From Siphonodentalium dalli (lineage: Eukaryota > Mollusca > Scaphopoda > Gadilida > Siphonodentaliidae), in contig CP136061.1 of assembly GCA_032622095.1 (NCBI GenBank), forward strand, positions 40,805,797-40,869,796: 64,000 nt of DNA. The letters are read 5' to 3'. Below are positions 58,001-63,304 of the stretch, piece after piece. Under the pieces are notes generated by a model. The model was not told the origin of the DNA. It ran no database searches and saw only the letters and a program-made list of their open reading frames with translations. Made by a program: the position numbers and the translations under genes. Numbering within the stretch: the first letter of the stretch is position 1; each line of letters opens with the position of its first letter.

Positions 58001-59903
58001 TCATGGACATAGTCGGATTATCTGCCTCGTGGCCTCCTCCTCTTCAAGAATTCTAATTATAACCATTAGTTCATTCAGTGTACAAGATATATTTGACGGA
58101 GATATAATATTTTTTTACCCAAAATATGTATCTCCTATAATAAATATCTTGGACACTGAACACAGAGGGCCCTCCCAGTTGGGATCAACATTCCCGCCCC
58201 GCGCACTCGGTCAAACGCATCAAACACACAGAAGAAATTAAAAGGATCAAAATCTTACTTGTCATTCGCTTTTATAGCGAAAGGACTCACATGATTGGTC
58301 CAGAGGTAAAGTTGTTTAGGTTTGACAGTGCGCGTACTGTAGGTACTCCGTACCGATTTTTAAAACGACTTCTATGATCTTGCAAGCAAGAAATATATAA
58401 CCATTAGTTCATTCAGTGTCCAAGATATTTATTATAGGAGATACATATTTTGGGTAAAAAAATATTATATCCTGCCATCTCATAAGCCACAGAAGGTTGC
58501 TACCTGTCTTCATGCTGGGCTGAAAAATCTTTTGGCCAATTCTGATTTTTTTTGGCCAAATTAAAAAAAATCTATGGCCAAATTAAATCCTCATTTTCTG
58601 GTCTCACAATTAATGAATATTTTTGTTTTATTTAACATCTAACATTCTATATCATTCTGTCCATACCTTCAAATGCTGTGTCTTGACTTGACTTCCACCA
58701 TTGTTGCTTGACAATATACATCTACTCACCATCTACCATTCAGCCTTGAGACAGACAAAGTATTCATAAGTGTTAATCCTCATTACTGTGTTATTGCATT
58801 CACAACTATTTTCCAGCCATTTTCATTTTTTACGCCCGAAGTCAGACGAACACTCTTTATTGCTACCGTATCAGGAATAAAATAACACAGAACGCTCTTT
58901 TCTGTTCCATGTCTTGCAAATGGCTGTTTTTTGTTTGGGACACAAACACCTTGTTCATAGTTGTATTTCATTACTTCAATGCGTCTTTTTGAGTTACAGA
59001 ATGCTCGTAGAAATGTAGTTAAGATATTTATCGACTTATTTCGATACCTTGAAAAATTTAAAAGCGAATAATATTATTCGTATTTTGGAGCGCAAACCAC
59101 AATGTGGCTTAAAGCTGTGTCACCTAATACATTAGCAGATGATCATGCTATTCAGCATTTTTACTTTTAATAATTTTTATATAAGAATTCTTCCGACTAA
59201 TCATAAGGGCACAATTACCTAGATAAAGCAATAAGAATTGTGCACAGAAATGATACATGGAATCAAAACTACATGTAATAAGTCTCCATGTCGCCTCAGT
59301 CGAGATATACAAATCCCATGTGCACAGGCCCCAGCTGCACAGTGCGTGATAAGTACTGGCTAGCCAATCAAAAATGTTGATTTGCTGACAACACTTCAGT
59401 GTCAAGAGTGTCTGTTTCAACTTTACGCGTGTGTGATTTTCTTTGGAAAGTTTTTCGCTTGTTTTACTTTTGCCGTCTACTTATGGTTGTTCCCCTGTGA
59501 AATGATAGATTAAATTATAAGAAATTACTCTTGTTTCGAATAAGCTGGTAAGTTTGCAGCCAATTTATTATAACATGCAATTATAGAATTTGTCTACAAA
59601 TTTTTCACTCGCGTAAACCAGAGGCAGGCTACAGTAAAATATAACGAAACCTACAGTGAAATAACGTAATCGTATTTCATTGTGGTTTCTGAGAGATACA
59701 TACAAAGATCTATGTTTCGGTAATTTCCCGCTATTTTATAGGCAAGCATATAATAAATAAATGTATCACACATGTTATGTTATTTAATAAATGTATCACA
59801 CATGTTATGTTATTTAATAAATGTATCACACATGTTATGTTATTTTCAGATCATCCCTGACCCAGACGAGAAGATGAAGTACTTCAAGAAACAGAATAAC
59901 TAA
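30896..59903 (+). CDS. PRDX4: Peroxiredoxin-4 (secretory 2-Cys peroxiredoxin), six coding exons
   Basis: Coding exons are 30896-31061, 48186-48303, 50409-50525, 51396-51518, 53074-53239 and 59850-59903. Together they make 744 nt, or 247 residues plus TAA. All introns are GT-AG and phases match (1,2,2,2,0). The product reduces H2O2 and peroxides in the ER or extracellular space using thioredoxin-fold thiols. Visible features: N-terminal signal peptide (about residues 1-22), an extra N-terminal Cys28 of the kind PRDX4 uses for inter-dimer disulfides, peroxidatic Cys99 in FTFVCPTEI, Thr96 and Arg175 near the active site, GGLG at 142-145, resolving Cys220 in [11 protein letters not shown], and a C-terminal YF motif at 241-242. 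GGLG plus YF marks the eukaryotic, hyperoxidation-sensitive class. The signal peptide and the [12 protein letters not shown] tail point to PRDX4 rather than cytosolic PRDX1/2. Length matches the family. The gene looks intact. The main uncertainty is any non-coding 5' exon. Confidence 0.95.
31140..31480. repeat. Direct repeat pair at the start of PRDX4 intron 1
   Basis: ATTATTACCACTTTAGAGG and TAGTAGATTAACAGTAT occur at ~31150 and ~31357, each followed by CCATAATTTTGAGGC and AAGTTGACCGGAAGC. An inverted copy lies at 35225-35315. A hairpin (CCTGACTTTTATTATCAGAG with its partner) follows at 31479-31525. Palindromic-element debris. Confidence 0.6.
32232..33323. mobile_element. hAT-like element remnant with broken BED finger
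   Basis: Ends TAGTGATGGGCGGTT and the inverse of TAGAGATGGGCGGTT, with many AACCGAAAACCG words near both ends. An ATG at 32515 starts a frame with [17 protein letters not shown]. After an A-run (~32595) the match continues in another frame with CRCLICHKN, the Cys-x2-Cys half of a BED zinc finger. Further stops follow. No 8-bp target duplication confirmed. Confidence 0.55.
32515..32700 (+). pseudogene. BED-type zinc finger remnant of a hAT transposase
   Basis: The N-terminal residues [19 protein letters not shown] resemble the start of ZBED/hAT transposases. One frameshift at the poly(A) run near 32595 and stop codons downstream make it non-functional. Confidence 0.45.
33324..34250. other. 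PRDX4 intron 1 DNA with no recognised feature
   Basis: A 94-codon open frame at 33444 lacks any recognisable domain. Nothing else stands out. Confidence 0.4.
34255..34460. repeat. Hairpin and GCGTTAATGAAG-type repeat
   Basis: A hairpin at 34288-34327 (CCAACTATTCGAGAGCG with GAATAGTTGG) is followed by a segment matching 31240-31370 (TTAAGTCACCGATCACGTGA, then TAACATGATTTTGTCCGGC). Confidence 0.6.
34424..34793. mobile_element. Large palindromic foldback element
   Basis: Outer inverted repeats (AATAGTAATAACATGATTTT and ATAAAGTTATTACTATTATT) enclose a near-perfect 155-bp palindrome at 34614-34768 with GGCGTTATGGTTTATTAACG and GAGGGCTGTTAATCATTTCT. Its left part holds a degraded second palindrome with CCCTCGG(G/A)C repeats. 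No coding capacity. Confidence 0.75.
35655..36600. repeat. Degenerate ~165-bp tandem repeats of the 'GGGGGACTAT...GTCCGTCCG' class
   Basis: Starts TTCGGGGGACTATTT with GTCCGTCC tracts. It then cycles several times through GATGATAACTT, TGTGTGATCATATCTGAA, TTTATCAGCCCAAAATACAG and TTATGGCCCTTTT, and ends with TTTTTCGGGGGACACTG. The same class appears at 51040-51240 and at the right edge of the window. Confidence 0.65.
36815..37825. mobile_element. hAT element (1.0 kb, deleted) with 8-bp target duplication
   Basis: Terminal repeats TAGGGCCCTGCGAA and TTCGCAGGGGCCTA (one mismatch), flanked on both sides by TTTGTGTC at 36807-36814 and 37826-37833. Sub-terminal arrays of CGAATCGAATC lie at both ends. 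It encodes only a BED finger fragment on the minus strand, so it is an internally deleted non-autonomous copy. Confidence 0.88.
37147..37512 (-). pseudogene. Truncated hAT transposase: BED zinc-finger N-terminus
   Basis: 121 codons. Cys19-x2-Cys22 in YACKHC and His40-x4-His45 in [10 protein letters not shown] make a BED finger, the DNA-binding module of hAT transposases. Lys/Pro/Ser-rich sequence follows, then [19 protein letters not shown], which matches the typical 'D..L..FIV....PF' segment just before the hAT catalytic region. The catalytic domain and dimerisation tail are absent. The frame starts with MAEF near the element's right end, as expected for a promoter-proximal remnant. Confidence 0.75.
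38387..40681. other. PRDX4 intron 1 DNA, mostly featureless
   Basis: 38390-38560 is rich in AATTGCA(C/A)TT words and partly inverted relative to 35345-35378. Otherwise AT-rich with short ORFs only. Confidence 0.4.
40682..41159. mobile_element. TTAA-type MITE, family C, copy 2 (PRDX4 intron 1)
   Basis: TTAACCCTTTCATTACCAGG at the left and CTGGCACTTAAAGGGTTAA at the right; inverted relative to 10836-11295. One hairpin at 41040-41108. The internal segment matches copy 1 with scattered substitutions. Confidence 0.82.
41160..42650. other. PRDX4 intron 1 DNA; possible degraded inverted-repeat element at ~41612-42362
   Basis: AGTGGGTCTGACGACCTTTC at 41612 resembles the inverse of 42335-42362 (GCAGGGTTTGTGACTTTTCG), about 750 bp apart. 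Similarity is partial and no target duplication is visible. A GTCTGTCTGTCT stretch lies at ~41455-41490. Confidence 0.35.
42653..43165. repeat. Dispersed copy of the 605-bp repeat, with TATA box
   Basis: Matches 45932-46444 at a constant offset of 3279 bp with only a few differences. Contains GGGTATAAAATACTTTTCGC at ~42811 and an ATG about 50 bp further on. Confidence 0.85.
43757..44187. repeat. GGGCAACTTCGACGCC minisatellite (~20 units of 19-23 bp)
   Basis: The core GGGCAA(C/T)TTCGACGCC repeats with variable linkers (CATC, TTTTATC, TACAT, CACAT). Some blocks are homogeneous (four units with CTACATG). It creates open frames on both strands, which I do not consider genes. Confidence 0.9.
44188..45714. 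other. PRDX4 intron 1 DNA without a recognised feature
   Basis: AT-rich with TA microsatellites near 44405-44450 and 45284-45302 and no supported gene. Confidence 0.4.
45715..46536. repeat. 605-bp tandem repeat, 1.36 units
   Basis: GGCAGAAGTTGCAGAATTCA occurs at 45715 and 46320. The 217-bp segment from there to GGGCATAGTAATT is repeated around a 388-bp segment that carries the TATA motif (46093). A third, partial copy lies at 42653-43165. Confidence 0.88.
46537..46957 (-). mobile_element. Probable tRNA-derived SINE
   Basis: On the minus strand the head reads GCTCTGTGGTCCAGTGGTTA followed by GCGTGTCGGACT, resembling a tRNA 5' half with an A box. The tail contains AAGTGCTATATAAAAATTG, a common SINE 3' motif. 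No clear B box, and no poly(A) tail, was found. Confidence 0.45.
46958..47970. other. PRDX4 intron 1 DNA; ~19-nt poly(G) at 47839-47857
   Basis: No coding exon seen. The poly(G) is preceded by TGGGGGGTGG. Confidence 0.4.
47971..48160. repeat. Compound 42-bp/23-bp minisatellite next to PRDX4 exon 2
   Basis: AGGCTCTGA(G/T)GCTAAATGT recurs at 47971, 48013 and 48055 (42 bp). GCTAAATGTACC(A/T)TA then recurs at 48065, 48088, 48111 and 48134 (23 bp). The array ends about 25 bp before the exon 2 acceptor. Confidence 0.9.
48186..48303 (+). CDS. PRDX4: PRDX4 exon 2 (start of thioredoxin fold)
   Basis: The exon encodes residues 56-94 and two bases of Phe95: [14 protein letters not shown], then [20 protein letters not shown]. 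These are the first strands of the AhpC/TSA fold. The acceptor ATATTTCAG ends at 48185 and the donor is TT|GTAAGT at 48304. A compound minisatellite ends about 25 bp upstream of the acceptor. Confidence 0.95.
48688..48922. mobile_element. Family F MITE in PRDX4 intron 2
   Basis: Ends CTGAGTTTAGTGTGCCTGT and its inverse (ACAGGCACACTAAACTCAG), with the typical GAATGAGGTC palindrome inside. These terminal sequences differ somewhat from the CAAGCC subgroup. Confidence 0.7.
48923..50024. other. PRDX4 intron 2 DNA; 27-nt poly(G) at 49119-49145
   Basis: Besides the G tract no repeat or exon is recognised. An 82-codon minus-strand frame at 49350 has no known domain. Confidence 0.4.
50025..50391. mobile_element. 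Family F MITE ending 17 bp before PRDX4 exon 3
   Basis: CAAGCCTTGAAATAGTCTGT at the left, ending TTTGAAGTCTTG at the right. The flanking octamers are ATCTAATC and ATCTATTC, an 8-bp target duplication with one mismatch. The right end leaves only TCTATTCTATTTACAG-type host sequence before exon 3. Confidence 0.82.
50409..50525 (+). CDS. PRDX4: PRDX4 exon 3 (peroxidatic cysteine)
   Basis: The exon encodes residues 95-133 plus two bases of Trp134. It carries the active-site FTFVCPTEI with Cys99 and ends with [13 protein letters not shown]. The acceptor CTATTTACAG ends at 50408, only 17 bp downstream of a hAT-like MITE. The donor TG|GTAGGTGTT at 50526 is the first of eight near-identical donors in a tandem array made from the exon end itself. 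Using any later donor would read TGG TAG and stop in frame, so only this one gives the enzyme. Confidence 0.95.
50490..50935 (+). repeat. 52-57-bp tandem repeat made from the PRDX4 exon 3 end and its splice donor
   Basis: Eight units of CTCCGTAGACT(T/C)CCA(A/G)TTC, ACACACTTAGCATG and GTAGGTGTTA. The exon/intron boundary is repeated at 50526, 50582, 50634, 50691, 50748, 50805, 50857 and 50910. Each unit keeps the coding sequence for [11 protein letters not shown] with small changes, plus an intact GTAGGT donor. Confidence 0.95.
50936..51395. other. PRDX4 intron 3 remainder, with a GTCCGTCC-class repeat fragment
   Basis: 51040-51240 resembles the 35.7-36.4 kb repeats (GTCTGTCCATCCGTTA, GATAACTCTAGTTTGG, ATACAGGCC, GAGTTATGGCCCTTTT). 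Confidence 0.5.
51396..51518 (+). CDS. PRDX4: PRDX4 exon 4 (GGLG segment)
   Basis: The exon encodes residues 134 (completed) to 174 plus two bases of Arg175: [20 protein letters not shown] and onwards to LGHTLR. It contains the GGLG motif at 142-145, linked in eukaryotic 2-Cys peroxiredoxins to sensitivity to over-oxidation. The acceptor TTTCCTTTCAG ends at 51395 and the donor is AG|GTATAT at 51519. Confidence 0.94.
51519..53073. other. PRDX4 intron 4, no recognised feature
   Basis: AT-rich. Two loosely similar segments near 52250-52350 (AAATAAAAGGGCAGGCCCAA / CTAATAAAAGTGCTGACCCA) may be old repeats. Confidence 0.4.
53074..53239 (+). CDS. PRDX4: PRDX4 exon 5 (resolving cysteine)
   Basis: The exon encodes Arg175 (completed) to Thr230. 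It includes [35 protein letters not shown] and [11 protein letters not shown]. Cys220 is the resolving cysteine that forms the disulfide with Cys99 of the partner subunit. The acceptor CCTTCCAG ends at 53073 and the donor is ACA|GTAAGT at 53240 (phase 0). A DIRS-like element begins about 150 bp into the following intron. Confidence 0.94.
53397..53601. repeat. Left inverted terminal repeat of DIRS-like element
   Basis: This ~205-bp arm is inverted and nearly identical to 58229-58429, with a handful of mismatches and short indels. It contains, for example, TTGGTACGGAGTACCTACAG, matched by CTGTAGGTACTCCGTACC on the right. Both arms contain the palindromic word GGTACGGAGTACC. Confidence 0.88.
54216..54862. 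mobile_element. hAT-like MITE nested inside the DIRS-like element
   Basis: The ends share GGTGCCACGAT: TAGGGGTGCCACGATTAATC on the left and its counterpart, ending ATCGTGGCACCACTG, on the right. The ends are rich in ATCGATTA words. This terminal motif is typical of hAT-derived elements. No 8-bp target duplication could be confirmed, and there is no coding capacity. Confidence 0.5.
54860..57550 (+). pseudogene. GC-rich gag-like remnant inside the DIRS-like element, with 117-bp coding repeats
   Basis: Composition and codon texture differ sharply from the surrounding AT-rich DNA. From 55821 to about 56290 there are four tandem units of ~117 bp (39 codons; one unit is 115), starting near 55821, 55938, 56053 and 56170. 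Each encodes a variant of [20 protein letters not shown] and then [10 protein letters not shown]. Older diverged units are visible near 54900 and 55660. Stops and frame changes interrupt every frame. I infer a decayed structural (gag-like) ORF; no enzyme motif is recognised here. Confidence 0.45.
57600..57617. repeat. Poly(G) tract (18 nt) in the DIRS-like element
   Basis: A second tract of ~20 G lies at 57720-57739; the 100 bp between them has a different, GC-richer composition. Confidence 0.9.
57720..57739. repeat. Poly(G) tract (20 nt) in the DIRS-like element
   Basis: Preceded by TAAGGGGC; partner of the tract at 57600-57617. Confidence 0.9.
58057..58160. repeat. Internal complementary region of DIRS-like element
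   Basis: The first half (to ~58104) is complementary to 53388-53440 and the second half (~58101-58160) is complementary to 58412-58471. The two halves share only a GATATA overlap, which would be the circle junction. This arrangement is known from DIRS-1 family replication models. Confidence 0.8.
58229..58429. repeat. Right inverted terminal repeat of DIRS-like element
   Basis: Reverse complement of the left arm at 53397-53601. The outer edge continues into the right-end tail at 58430-58471, which is itself complementary to the second half of the internal complementary region. Confidence 0.88.
58472..59760. other. PRDX4 intron 5, right part, no recognised feature
   Basis: Host-like AT-rich DNA. 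A segment at ~58885-58915 (AGAACGCTCTTTTCTGTTCC) resembles 29262-29285, so an unnamed dispersed repeat is possible. Confidence 0.4.
59731..59849 (+). repeat. 30-bp tandem repeat running into the exon 6 acceptor
   Basis: ATGTATCACACATGTTATGT recurs at 59761, 59791 and 59821, exactly 30 bp apart. Units end in TATTTAATAA except the last, which ends TATTTTCAG and supplies the splice acceptor. Confidence 0.93.
59850..59903 (+). CDS. PRDX4: PRDX4 exon 6 (C-terminal YF tail)
   Basis: The last 17 codons encode [17 protein letters not shown], followed by TAA at 59901-59903. Tyr241-Phe242 is the YF motif that packs over the active site. The exon is too short for ordinary ORF finding; it was identified by matching phase 0 and the PRDX4-typical IIPDP start. 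The acceptor TTATTTTCAG ends at 59849 and is the end of the last unit of a 30-bp tandem repeat. Confidence 0.93.
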   Translation: MIPDPDEKMKYFKKQNN

Positions 59904-61000
59904 TGCAGACACTTTCATCAAAAATGATAATCCAGATGGGTGTTGAACAACATGGTTATCACTCATCCTATCTGTAATAGTTACCAGCTGTTCACGAGTT
60001 GAAAAGAACCAACAGAGCATGTGCAAAAGACGCTGAGTGTTACGCATGCCCAATGGTTCCTTTAAACTCAGGAATAATGCTGAGCAGGCCTGTGAATATG
60101 CTGCTGGACATTTGCAGAATGAGGTCCCCAGAAGGTGAATTTAGTGACGCTACCCCACACAGCGGGCTAGCATCACCAAATTCATCATCTGGGGACCTCA
60201 TTCTGCATTGCCTCATCTGCTCATTGTGCAATGTGTCATCTGCAAATTTGGGGATATAGAAACTAAACTAAAAAATAAAAATAATCTTTCTGAAGAAACT
60301 AAAAAACTAGTTACATTCCAGAGAAGATGAGGCCTACATAAATTGAGGTCCACACATGGTGAATTTAGTGTTGCTTCCCACTGTTCATGGGTAGCGTCAC
60401 TAAATTCACCCTCTGGGGACCTCATTCTGAAATGTCCGGCAGATTATTCTCTGGCATGCTACTGAGAACAATAGGTAATTATCTCAACCATCGTCTCAAC
60501 CAACCAATTTGTTGCTGCTTTCTCAAACCTCTTTAAATAACTTTTACATAATTTGAACAAAAACTGCGATGATAGATTAATATTCATTAATTCTCAATGT
60601 ACATTGTAACTTATTATACAAAACGTGGGTGCAGTTGAAGAAGAAAGCACATAAAAAACAACATGACAGATGTCAATGATGAAGGAAACATTGTCTAGAA
60701 CAATATTGAATATTAAACTATTTTCCTAAATTTTTTCAAAACATCGAATTGCTATTATTAAGGATGTACTTGTGTATGCACTTATATGTGTGACATCCCA
60801 CAACCTCCGAACTTTGTATCTATATGTGTGTATTCTTCATAGATTATTGTGGTGACAGGGTGTGTCTTTGCATTTAAAATGTTTCTTGTATCTTTATTAC
60901 TTATTTTAAGATGATGAATTTAGTTTTGAATTACTTTTTATTACATGATCCTCCCCTTATTCCATTCAATAAACCCATTCAATAAATTGTGATATTTGCA
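59904..61000 (+). other. Probable PRDX4 3' UTR with candidate poly(A) signals
   Basis: Downstream of the TAA there is no further exon-like sequence. Candidate AATAAA hexamers lie at 60274-60279, inside the MITE at 60101-60442, and as a close pair at 60968-60973 and 60981-60986. Depending on which is used, the mature transcript would contain part or all of that palindromic MITE. Confidence 0.45.
60101..60442. mobile_element. Family F MITE in the probable PRDX4 3' UTR
   Basis: CTGCTGGACATTTGCAGAATG at the left and its inverse (ATTCTGAAATGTCCGGCAG) at the right, with two internal palindromes. An AATAAA lies in its middle at 60274-60279. Confidence 0.75.
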
Positions 61001-61302
61001 TGACAGGAAATAGTATACCAAAATGTATTGTTGCACAAACTTGACCCTTGACTTCTGCCAGATTTGTCGCTTATGTTTTTTTCAACGAACTCTAATGAAT
61101 GAAGATTGAAATGTTATTTCATTAAATTTACGCCATTAAGAGTCTTTATTTATCTGGGACTATTTCTTTACGCAGGCAAACAATGCATAGTTGTGTTAAG
61201 CGTCATCACAGGCATTATATAAGCCGATGTTAGTTTTATGGCCCATTTATTGATTTAAGTATGTTTTATTGAGGTTTTGGATCATGTAATAAATAGAATC
61301 TA

Positions 61303-61436
61303 GAACTCGTCCTCAGTTTATAGCGGAATTTACAGAACTCATCCAGTAAATTAGGTCTGGATCTCGCCAAATGCTCGGTCCAGACCTAATTTACTGGAAT
61401 CGTTTTTTAAATTCTGTTATAAACTGGGGACTCGTA
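61303..61436. repeat. Foldback hairpin (~57-bp arms) downstream of PRDX4
   Basis: CCAGTAAATTAGGTCTGG at 61343-61360 pairs perfectly with CCAGACCTAATTTACTGG at 61380-61397. The outer arms (GAACTCGTCCTCAGTTTATA / TATAAACTGGGGACTCGTAG) also pair. The loop is about 19 nt. Confidence 0.82.
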
Positions 61437-61685
61437 GATTCCTTTATATAACTTATAAGGGACTGATCTAAGACATCTTCAGGTTCAATATATATAAGTT
61501 CGGACTGCATAAGTTAGCCACCCCATTGTGGTGCAAGAAACCTTAACAGCAAAAAAAATATTCTTTTATGAATTATTCCATGCCTTTGTAGAATGACATT
61601 TTCTCCCATTTATTCCAGCTGATAAAACTGTTGTCAGGCCAAAAAAAAAACTTTCCAATATAAACATTGGGATAATTTTCCAGAC

Positions 61686-61721
<36 letters not shown>

Positions 61722-62856
61722 CTTTAAGCTGTAAGCGATATAATAGTATATTCAAGGTCCCATGGAATATGGTGGATCAATGTGCATTGAAAATGAGCCA
61801 AGCATTGCATAAAAACATGTTGTCCCTTTAATTCATTCACTCTACAGTAAGATCTCTACAAATGTTGAGCTTACCGGTAATAACCAACTTATTTTTGCTT
61901 TTGGGATTGGAAAATATGATAGATATTCACATTGACACTCTAACAGGGAACTTTAGACTAGCTTTCTGGAGAAAATTTAAAAAACAAATTAAGGCAGGCA
62001 AGAAAATCCCAGCCAGGTAGGGTATTGGAAACAAAGAGGTTTTTATTTTTTTGCCTTGTCCCATATAAAGTTATTTAAAGTGTGTTTTTGAAGAAAAGAT
62101 ATGGAGTTGTTCAATTTCTTAACCAATGAGATTCTCAACGATAGGCTATACAAATCTCAAATGTTTATTCATCATCTTTGAAGTTTAGTCCCTACCGGTA
62201 TCACATTCCTTGATTCTATGTATTACCCTTGAGATCTATGGCATTTACTTTTGAAATGCATTTAAGATTTAATTTGGTGGGTAATGTATAGGAATATTAT
62301 ACCATCTCAAAATCCATATTGTGTCATTTGTATAATAAGTAGATATAAAACTCATGTGTACATGGTGTGGAAGTGATTACGTTTTGACTCATTGAACTAT
62401 TAGTGCTTTAGGGGCATGTGAACTATTAGTGCTTTGTTAAAATCATGACATTAAATGTAACAATAAATTGGTTTGCAAGTGATTGGTCCACTAGTGACAT
62501 ATTCTATATTCATTGTTGTGTTAACGTGATACTTTTATCTTTTTAATTCTTGTTACTGAACATTGGGTAAAAGTTTTATCAACATCGGTCCATATGTGTG
62601 TGTGTGATTATTGAGTACCAACATTTGCTTTTACATAGGCATAATTATGTAAATTTACGTTGGCTTAATTGTATAATTAATACTTTATAGGCATATTTAC
62701 ATAATTGGCATAATTTTGTCATGACTTTTAAGTCATATGAATTACACAAAATGTATGGGCTGAACCTGAAATTACAAGACCTGTTGTCACAGGGGAACAA
62801 CGGACACTGGAAGCAACTAAGGAATGGCAACTTCAGAGACGGGCATGAATATTAGC
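61437..62856. other. No gene recognised
   Basis: AT-rich DNA with a ~26-nt T run at 61691-61716 and no exon-like sequence. Confidence 0.4.
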
Positions 62857-63174
62857 CTGCAAAATAGGGTGTGTGTGTTATTTGCAGAATGAGGTCCCCA
62901 GAGGGTGAATTTAGTGACGCTATCCCGCAATGCGGGCTAGCATCACTAAATTCATCCTTTGTGAACCTCATTCTGCTTAGGCCTCGACTGCTATAGGAGA
63001 CCAAAGATCAGATTGAATTTCCCCAGTTGAAGTTGGTGATGTTCACCCCTTAGTCACCTCGATTATGCTTTTTATCTTCTGCAAATTAGGGGATATAGAA
63101 ACTTTCCAGAAGGGGAAAAATAACTAAAACTAAAAAGCTAGTATGCTAGCCTGTTGTGCCTGCAAATGACAGGC
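62857..63174. mobile_element. Family F MITE, 3' flank
   Basis: CTGCAAAATAGGGTGTGTGT at the left; right side ends near GCCTGCAAATGACAGGCAG. One well-preserved palindrome (62886-62975) and a degraded second half. Confidence 0.65.
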
Positions 63175-63255
63175 AGAGGTAAAGCACAAATACAACTGCC
63201 ACTCAAACGACGTTTTTAGTCACCTACCTGTATTTTCTTGCATTCTATAAAGCAT

Positions 63256-63304
63256 GGGGGGGGGGGGGGCTTTGTGACCCCCCCCCCCCCCCCCCCCCCC
63301 CCCC
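63256..63304. repeat. Poly(G)14 / poly(C)27 inverted homopolymer pair
   Basis: G14 (63256-63269), then CTTTGTGA, then C27 (63278-63304): a potential all-G:C hairpin. Confidence 0.9.

Larger units (their letters stand above)
53388..58471 (+). mobile_element. DIRS-like tyrosine-recombinase-type retroelement, decayed or non-autonomous, in PRDX4 intron 5
   Basis: About 200-bp inverted terminal repeats lie at 53397-53601 and 58229-58429. Beyond them the two outer ends differ. At 58057-58160 an internal stretch contains, head to tail, the reverse complement of the left end (to TTTGACGGAGATATA) and of the right end (from GATATAATATTTTTTT). That internal complementary region is the circle-junction copy diagnostic of DIRS-1-type elements. 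No target-site duplication is visible, as expected. The interior (about 54.86-57.55 kb) is clearly more GC-rich than the host and has Ala/Pro/Ser-rich gag-like frames broken by stops. I could not recognise intact RT, RNase H or tyrosine recombinase. The orientation is taken from the position of the complementary region near the right end. Confidence 0.78.
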
